Origin: Roseibium marinum
GTDB taxonomy: Bacteria; Pseudomonadota; Alphaproteobacteria; Rhizobiales; Stappiaceae
Reading direction: 5' to 3'
Length of the DNA: 64,000 bases
Assembly: GCF_002906165.1 (NCBI RefSeq)
Contig: NZ_PPCN01000008.1
Coordinates: 62,001 to 126,000, forward strand
Part shown: piece after piece, positions 58,663 to 64,000 of the stretch
How the letters are laid out: the number at the start of each line of letters is the position of its first letter
How positions within the stretch are numbered: position 1 is the first letter of the stretch
Translations under genes and position numbers: made by a program
The notes under the pieces: model-generated
Database searches by the model: none
The model's input: only the letters and a program-made list of their open reading frames with translations
What the model was told of the DNA's origin: nothing

Positions 58663-59682
58663 ATGCGTTTCAAATTCTCAACCCTGGCAGCAACAGCCCT
58701 GCTCACGCTGGGTCTTGCCGCCACCGCCACCAGCACAGCCGGGGCTCAGACCATCCGCGTCGCCCATGTGGACCCGGACGAGTGGACGGCTTCAAAGAAG
58801 GGTGCCGCCGCGCACATCTTCAAGAATATCGTCGAAGGGGAAACCGACCTGACCGTCGAGTTGTTCCCGGCCGGCGCGCTCGGCAATGAGGACGAACTCG
58901 TCGCCCAGGCGCAGGATAACGTGACACAGGTGGTTCTGGTTTCAGGTGCCATGTCCAAGGCCTGCCCGGCCGCCTCCGTTCTCGACATTCCCTACACCTT
59001 CTCCTCGGCGACCGTCGCCTGGGACGTTCTGGACGGCGAATTCGGCGAAGCACTGGCCGAGCATTGCCTGGCCCAGACCGGCCTCAGAACGCTGGCTTTT
59101 GGAGAGACCGGTTTCCGCAACTTCACCAACGGCACGCGTGAAATCCGCACCCCGGCGGACATGGAGGGCCTGAAGTTCCGTGTTCAGCCGATCCCGCTCT
59201 ACGTGGAAATGGTCAAGGGCCTCGGCGGCGAACCGACACCGATCGCCTGGACCGAACTTCCGAACGCCCTGTCGACCGGCGTGGTCGACGGCCAGGAAAA
59301 CCCGGTCGGCGTGATCTACAACAACGGTCTGCACAAGCTGCAGAAGTTCATGACCCTCGACGGCCATGTCTACGCCGCCGACTTCATTCTGATTTCGGAC
59401 GAGTTCTTCCAGTCCCTTTCCCCGGCCGAGCAGGCCGTGGTCGCGCGTGCCGCACGGGTTGCCGGCAACATGGGCCGCTCCATTCAGCAATGGGGCACGG
59501 CGGAAGGCGTGAACAAGGTTCAGGCTGAAGGCATGCAGGTCTATTCCCCGACGGCTGAGGAAATCGCGGCTTTCGCCGAAAAGGCCCAGCCGGCCGTTGT
59601 GGAATATCTGCGCGGCGAACTGGGTGAGGATGCGGTCTGGATCGACCGCCTCCAGGAAGCCGTCGCGTCGACCAACCAGTAA
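58663..59682 (+). CDS. TRAP transporter solute-binding protein (DctP), probable quinate/shikimate receptor
   Basis: A 339-residue DctP-family receptor with signal peptide MRFKFSTLAATALLTLGLAA ending STAGAQ. The family signature is 'EIRTPADMEGLKFRVQPIPL' (Arg contacts the carboxylate), followed by 'LGGEPTPIAWTELPNALSTG' and 'VVDGQENPVGVIYNNGLHKL'. The ATG at 58663 is behind TGGGAGGAAG. The neighbours (dehydrogenase and QuiC-type dehydratase) point to quinate, shikimate or dehydroshikimate as ligand. Confidence 0.93.
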   Translation: MRFKFSTLAATALLTLGLAATATSTAGAQTIRVAHVDPDEWTASKKGAAAHIFKNIVEGETDLTVELFPAGALGNEDELVAQAQDNVTQVVLVSGAMSKACPAASVLDIPYTFSSATVAWDVLDGEFGEALAEHCLAQTGLRTLAFGETGFRNFTNGTREIRTPADMEGLKFRVQPIPLYVEMVKGLGGEPTPIAWTELPNALSTGVVDGQENPVGVIYNNGLHKLQKFMTLDGHVYAADFILISDEFFQSLSPAEQAVVARAARVAGNMGRSIQQWGTAEGVNKVQAEGMQVYSPTAEEIAAFAEKAQPAVVEYLRGELGEDAVWIDRLQEAVASTNQ

Positions 59683-59696
59683 CACAAAACCCGGAA

Positions 59697-59721
59697 CCCC
59701 GGACCCTCAAGCGGTCCGGGG
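59697..59721 (+). terminator. Stem-loop between TRAP receptor and DctQ
   Basis: CCCCGGACC, loop CTCAAGC, GGTCCGGGG: a perfect 9-bp stem 14 bases after the receptor stop. It would favour receptor over membrane subunits. Confidence 0.7.
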
Positions 59722-59740
59722 CGCCACCAGGGCCAGAGAC

Positions 59741-60274
59741 ATGAAAACGCTCAATGCAATTGCCCGAAGCTTTTTTGGCGCAGGAGCAGGACTCTCGATG
59801 GCACTGGTCTTTGCCATCATCTTCGTCAACTCGCTCCGCCGCTATACGGTCGGCCAGTCGGTCTCCTGGGGTGAGGAGTTGCCCATCTACCTGACCATCT
59901 ACGGCGTCATGTTCGGTCTGGCGCTCGCCTATATGCAGGACCGGCATATCCGCTTCACCGTCATCACCGACTTCCTGCCTGACGCCGCCCGGCAAAAACT
60001 CTTTGCCGCCGTCGATCTGGCCAGTTGCGTAACCGGCATTGCGCTGGCGTATTCCGGACACGCCTTCACGGTTCGCCGCGGCCACCTCGATGCCTCCGGT
60101 CTCAAGTCCACCGGCAACTGGCTCGCCGAAACCACTGGCATTGAAGGTCTTGTCTGGATCGCGAAGGTCGGCACCTGGCAATACGCCATCGCGATCGGTG
60201 GCGCGATGCTGGCTGTTGCGGCCTTCCTGAAGTTCATTGAGCGTATCTCGTCTTTCAAGGCGGTGCCTGCATGA
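59741..60274 (+). CDS. TRAP transporter small permease (DctQ)
   Basis: A 177-residue, four-helix protein. 'VSWGEELPIYLTIYGVMFGL' and 'ALAYMQDRHIRFTVITDFLP' carry the DctQ signature. The ATG at 59741 begins MKTLNAIARSFFGAGAGLSM. It overlaps the DctM gene by four bases. Confidence 0.92.
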   Translation: MKTLNAIARSFFGAGAGLSMALVFAIIFVNSLRRYTVGQSVSWGEELPIYLTIYGVMFGLALAYMQDRHIRFTVITDFLPDAARQKLFAAVDLASCVTGIALAYSGHAFTVRRGHLDASGLKSTGNWLAETTGIEGLVWIAKVGTWQYAIAIGGAMLAVAAFLKFIERISSFKAVPA

Positions 60275-61545
60275 TCTACGCAATCCTCCTGATCGGCCTG
60301 GCCACCGGCGTTCCGATTGCCCTTGCCATCATTGCGGCGCTTCTGGTCTTCATGGGAACCGGTGAAGCACCCTATTCCCTGCGCCTTGTCGCAACCGAGA
60401 TGTTCAAGGGGATGAATTCCTTTCCCCTGCTCGCCATTCCGCTGTTCGTACTGGCCGGCGAAGTCATGAACGAAAGCGGCATCACCGGCCGGATCATCGC
60501 CTTCGCCAATGTTGTCGTCGGCCGCCTGCGCGCCGGTCTTGCCCTCGTCAACATCTGGGCCTCGGTGATCTTCGCCGGTCTGTCCGGTTCGGCCGTCGCC
60601 GACACCTCGGCCATCGGCCGCGTCTTCATTCCGGAGATGGAAAAGCACGGCTATTCGCGCCCCTTCGCGGCGGCACTGACGGCGGCCTCTTCCGTCATCG
60701 GCCCGATTATTCCGCCATCGATCCCGGTGATCATCTACGCGCTGATCGTCTCCGGCGTCTCTGTACCGGCCTTGTTTCTGGCAGGCATCGTTCCGGGTAT
60801 CCTGCTGGCGATCTTCTTGTCCGTCTTCGTGATGCTGACGGTCAAGGTGGATCGGGGCAATCAGAGCGAAGGGCTGACCGCCGAGCCCGTGGGCAGGGCG
60901 CTGCTCGGTGGCATCCTGCCTTTGCTCATGCCGGTATTCGTGGTCGGTTCGATCCTGCTCGGCATCGTCACGCCGACGGAAGCCGCCAGCTTTGCTGTCG
61001 CCTATGCGCTCTTTCTCGGGATCTTCGTTTATCGCAACATCGCGCTATCCGCCCTGCCGCGGCTCTTCTCCGAAGCCATGCGCGACAGCGCGGTCATCCT
61101 GATCATCATTTCAGCCGTATCCGCCGCCAACTGGGTGCTCACCTACAACCGCGTACCCAACATGCTGACCGACTGGGTGCTGACCAATGTCGACAGCAGA
61201 ACCACCTTCCTCATCGCAACCATCCTCCTGTTCCTGTTCGTCGGCCTGTTCCTGGAAGGCATTGCCGCCATGCTCGTGCTGGTGCCGATCCTGCATCCCA
61301 TGGCGGTCGGCTTCGGTATCGATCCGGTCCATTTCGGCATTCTGGTCATCTTCAACCTGATGATCGGCCTGATCACGCCGCCGCTGGGCCTGTGTCTCTT
61401 CGTCGCCGAAGGCATCGCGCAGGTGGGCATGGCGCGGCTGACCCGGGCCATCCTGCCGTTCTTCCTGGTCGAGGTGCTGGTCCTCCTGCTCCTCACCTTT
61501 GTTCCGGAAACAGTTATCTGGCTGCCACGGGCGATGGGCTACTAG
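60271..61545 (+). CDS. TRAP transporter large permease (DctM)
   Basis: A 424-residue DctM permease. 'FPLLAIPLFVLAGEVMNESG', 'FAGLSGSAVADTSAIGRVFI', 'GPIIPPSIPVIIYALIVSGV' and 'LITPPLGLCLFVAEGIAQV' are the family landmarks. It belongs to the quinate/shikimate operon, between dctQ and the QuiC-type gene. Confidence 0.94.
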   Translation: MIYAILLIGLATGVPIALAIIAALLVFMGTGEAPYSLRLVATEMFKGMNSFPLLAIPLFVLAGEVMNESGITGRIIAFANVVVGRLRAGLALVNIWASVIFAGLSGSAVADTSAIGRVFIPEMEKHGYSRPFAAALTAASSVIGPIIPPSIPVIIYALIVSGVSVPALFLAGIVPGILLAIFLSVFVMLTVKVDRGNQSEGLTAEPVGRALLGGILPLLMPVFVVGSILLGIVTPTEAASFAVAYALFLGIFVYRNIALSALPRLFSEAMRDSAVILIIISAVSAANWVLTYNRVPNMLTDWVLTNVDSRTTFLIATILLFLFVGLFLEGIAAMLVLVPILHPMAVGFGIDPVHFGILVIFNLMIGLITPPLGLCLFVAEGIAQVGMARLTRAILPFFLVEVLVLLLLTFVPETVIWLPRAMGY

Positions 61546-61561
61546 CCAAAAAGAGAAGCCG

Positions 61562-63454
61562 ATGAAAACCGCCATTGCCACCGTCTCCATAGCGGGAGAC
61601 TTCTCCGAAAAGCTGTCCGCCATCGCCGCGGCCGGGTTCGATGGTATCGAGATCTTCGAAAATGACTTTCTCGCCTTCGACCGCAGCCCGAAGGATGTCG
61701 GCCGGATGGTGCACGACCACGGCCTGGAAATATCCCTGTTCCAGCCCTTCCGCGATTTCGAGGGCATGCCGGAGCCGCAACGCAGCCGCACTTTCGCGCG
61801 TGCGGAACGCAAATTCGACCTGATGCAGGAGATGGGCGCCGATCTCGTGCTGATCTGCTCGAATGTCTCACCGCTTGCGCAGGGCGGTATCGACCGGGCC
61901 GCCGAGGATCTGCGCGAACTGGGCGACCTGGCCGCCCGGTGCGGCATCCGGGTTGGTTATGAGGCGCTGGCCTGGGGCCGCTTCATCAATGATCACCGCG
62001 ATGCCTGGGAAATCGTCCGCCGGGCGGATCACCCCAATATCGGCCTGATCCTGGATTCGTTCCACACCCTGGCGCGCAAGACCGACCCGGACACGATCCG
62101 CGCGATCCCCGGCGACAAGATCTTCTTCGTCCAACTGGCCGACGCACCGAATTTCGACATGGACCTGCTCTACTGGAGCCGCCATTTCCGCAACATGCCC
62201 GGCGAAGGCGACCTGGATGTCACCGGCTTCATGCGGGCGGTGGCCGCAACCGGCTATGACGGCGTTCTGTCCCTCGAAATCTTCAACGACCAGTTCCGTG
62301 GCGGGTCGCCGAAATCCATCGCGGTCGACGGCTACCGGTCACTGCTTTTCCTGATGGATCAGGTCCGCCGGACCGAATCCAGCGGCAGGATCATCGTGCC
62401 GGAGATGCCCGACCGTGTGCCGGTCGCGGGCATCGAATTCGTCGAATTCGCCGCCGACCGCAAAGAAGCCGAGGAGCTCGTGACAATGCTCGCCAGCCTC
62501 GGCTTCCGGAAAACCGGCAGGCACATGTCCAAGGATGTCGAACTCTGGCGCCAGGGCGGCATCAACATCGTCATCAACACGGACCCGCATGGCTTCGCCC
62601 ACGCCTCCTACATCAGCCACGGCACCAATGTATGCGACATAGGTCTGAAGGTCGCCGATGCGAAAGCCACCGTGAGCCGGGCGGAAACGCTTGGCGCCAA
62701 GACCTTTGAACAGCCGGTCGGACCGGGTGAACTGAAAATCCCCGCCATTCGCGGCCTCGGCGGCAGCGTCATCCACTTCATCGACGACAGCAAGGATCTG
62801 TCGCAGGTCTGGGAGACCGAGTTTGAGCGGGTCGAGGACGGCCTCAAGCCCGGCGATGCCGGACTGACCCGCATCGACCATATCGCCGAGACCATGAACT
62901 ACGATGAGATGCTGACCTGGCTTTTGTTCTACCGCTCCATCTTCGACACGGAAAAGACGGCCATGGTGGATGTCATCGATCCCGCCGGTCTGGTGCGCAG
63001 CCAGGCGATCGAAAACGCGGACGGAAGCCTGCGGGTCACGCTCAATGGCGCTGAAAATCGCAAGACCCTGGCCGGACATTTCATTTCCGAAGGCTTCGGG
63101 TCCGGCATCCAGCACATTGCCTTTGAAACCGGAGATATCTTCCAGACCGTCAAAGCGCTCACGCGCAACGGATTCACCCCACTCGAGATCTCGCCCAACT
63201 ACTACGATGATCTCGACGCCCGTTTTGGTCTGGAGGAAGATTTTCTCAATGCGCTGAAATCATCCGGCATCCTCTATGACCGGGACGGCAGCGGAGAATA
63301 TTTCCAGCTTTACAGCCCGACTTATGGCGAGGGTTTCTTCTTCGAGGTGGTCGAGCGCCGTGGCGGCTACAAGGGGTACGGCGCCGCCAACGCCCAGTTC
63401 CGCATCGCCGCCCAGAAACGCCGGTTCCGCGCCAAAGGCACACCCGCGCGCTGA
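61562..63454 (+). CDS. quiC: Two-domain 3-dehydroshikimate dehydratase (QuiC-like) with HPPD-like domain
   Basis: A 630-residue bifunctional-type protein. Residues 1-285 form an AP-endonuclease-2-type TIM barrel ('ATVSIAGDFSEKLSAIAAAG', 'YEALAWGRFINDHRDAWEIV', 'LILDSFHTLARKTDPDTIRA', 'GVLSLEIFNDQFRGGSPKSI'), which catalyses dehydration of 3-dehydroshikimate to protocatechuate in QuiC-like enzymes. Residues about 300-630 form a VOC/4-hydroxyphenylpyruvate-dioxygenase-like domain with the metal triad His440, His518 and Glu595 conserved. The start is the ATG 61562. It is the last gene of the operon, consistent with channelling quinate and shikimate to protocatechuate. Confidence 0.9.
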   Translation: MKTAIATVSIAGDFSEKLSAIAAAGFDGIEIFENDFLAFDRSPKDVGRMVHDHGLEISLFQPFRDFEGMPEPQRSRTFARAERKFDLMQEMGADLVLICSNVSPLAQGGIDRAAEDLRELGDLAARCGIRVGYEALAWGRFINDHRDAWEIVRRADHPNIGLILDSFHTLARKTDPDTIRAIPGDKIFFVQLADAPNFDMDLLYWSRHFRNMPGEGDLDVTGFMRAVAATGYDGVLSLEIFNDQFRGGSPKSIAVDGYRSLLFLMDQVRRTESSGRIIVPEMPDRVPVAGIEFVEFAADRKEAEELVTMLASLGFRKTGRHMSKDVELWRQGGINIVINTDPHGFAHASYISHGTNVCDIGLKVADAKATVSRAETLGAKTFEQPVGPGELKIPAIRGLGGSVIHFIDDSKDLSQVWETEFERVEDGLKPGDAGLTRIDHIAETMNYDEMLTWLLFYRSIFDTEKTAMVDVIDPAGLVRSQAIENADGSLRVTLNGAENRKTLAGHFISEGFGSGIQHIAFETGDIFQTVKALTRNGFTPLEISPNYYDDLDARFGLEEDFLNALKSSGILYDRDGSGEYFQLYSPTYGEGFFFEVVERRGGYKGYGAANAQFRIAAQKRRFRAKGTPAR

Positions 63455-63518
63455 ACGGTTAACCTGACGACCAACGCAACGCCTCGAAGAAAACCAGTGG
63501 CCGCGTCTTTGCCTGCTG

Positions 63519-64000
63519 TCACGCGCGTTGAGACGCCCTCCCGACAGCCCCTGCAACCAGCACTCTTGCCGCCTCCCCGGCGGCTTCGGCGTAAGCCGCG
63601 TCCCGGTGCACCAGGATCGTCGAGAAGGCGCCATCCAGCAACAGCACGACGTGGCGGGCGAGATCGCAAGCCATATCCGGGGCCATTTCAGCCCCCTCGG
63701 CTTGAAACTCCTCCGCCATCCAGGCCTCGAATTTCTTCTTGTGGGCCGCGCCGACCTTCATCGCCGGATGGCCGGGCATGTTGGCGAGCTCGGCAGCCGT
63801 GCGCAGGAAGCCGCAGCCTTTCCATTTCGGATGCCGGGCGGAAGCCGCGATGTTCTGGAAGATGACCTGGACCTTGTCCGGCAATGCCCCGTCGGCCGCC
63901 TCGAACCAGGTTCGGAACAATTCCAGATTGGGCTGGTCCCGGGAGACCAGATAGGCCTCGATCAGGTCGTCCTTGCTCTTGAAATGATAATAGACGGTCT
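63519..64000 (-). CDS. TetR-family regulator (5' end outside window)
   Basis: The C-terminal 160 residues of a TetR repressor. The visible part begins in the recognition helix, 'TVYYHFKSKDDLIEAYLVSR', and continues with 'CGFLRTAAELANMPGHPAMK' and 'LARHVVLLLDGAFSTILVH', which resemble the YxaF/TetR_C subgroup linked to small-molecule stress. The start lies beyond the right edge. It is convergent with the QuiC-type gene. Confidence 0.88.
   Translation of the reverse strand, partial: TVYYHFKSKDDLIEAYLVSRDQPNLELFRTWFEAADGALPDKVQVIFQNIAASARHPKWKGCGFLRTAAELANMPGHPAMKVGAAHKKKFEAWMAEEFQAEGAEMAPDMACDLARHVVLLLDGAFSTILVHRDAAYAEAAGEAARVLVAGAVGRASQRA

Noticed and set aside
1-64000. CRISPR arrays, insertion sequences, rRNA genes
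   Set aside because: No spaced direct-repeat array, transposase, integrase or rRNA signature was seen on either strand.

Overview
The window is GC-rich chromosomal DNA from a free-living, probably marine alphaproteobacterium. The gene content fits the Stappiaceae/Rhodobacterales (Roseibium/Labrenzia-like): two complete TRAP transport systems, two to three ABC solute systems with adjacent regulators, a DddL-type DMSP lyase, a quinate/shikimate catabolic operon and a globin-coupled chemoreceptor. The organism call is an inference from gene content and codon style. No rRNA or CRISPR is visible.

Layout: 1-2545 holds a LacI-controlled carbohydrate ABC locus (partial) with a perfect 16-bp operator. 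2824-5078 carries an ArsR/SRPBCC pair, a small membrane protein and a secreted matrixin-type metalloprotease. 5160-12080 is a LysR-regulated catabolic locus: DUF1445 hydro-lyase, TRAP transporter DctPQM, DUF2848 protein and an amidase-signature hydrolase. 12146-15227 is a small prophage-like patch with an S24-type repressor and matching operators. 15480-22276 is a FadR/GntR-regulated sugar ABC transporter with an SMP-30 lactonase. 22385-30511 is a GntR-linked peptide ABC operon (with a permease-ATPase fusion) divergent from an M20-type amidohydrolase. 30775-37986 holds an MFS exporter, a 15-copy hexanucleotide microsatellite, a globin-coupled chemoreceptor, a PAS-GGDEF-EAL protein, a Crp-like regulator and an orphan LeuD.

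38039-46556 is a mosaic accessory segment and the most interesting part. It contains a truncated DppC remnant, an AT-rich stretch with a perfect hairpin, and a tRNA-Arg(CCU) gene split by about 200 bp. A compact peptide-modification operon follows: a 55-aa precursor-like peptide, a stem-loop, a PqqD-like recognition protein, a SPASM radical SAM enzyme, an HPr-kinase-like protein, a B12-type radical SAM enzyme and a divergent leucyl-tRNA-synthetase paralog. The paralog has a degraded editing domain, an altered amino-acid pocket and no C-terminal tRNA-binding domain. A CAU-anticodon tRNA closes the segment. The genes overlap or nearly abut, so they probably act on one peptide. I know of no described system with this combination.

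46853-57490 returns to ordinary genes: AI-2E-family permease, SIMPL protein, PAS chemoreceptor, GNAT, cytochrome b561, flavin amine oxidase, DddL, transglutaminase-like protein, and a metal/arsenic-type permease with an ArsR regulator. 56825-63454 is a TetR-controlled quinate/shikimate locus (AroE-like dehydrogenase, TRAP transporter, QuiC-type dehydratase). A partial TetR gene ends the window. Two families of short intergenic palindromic repeats recur through the window.
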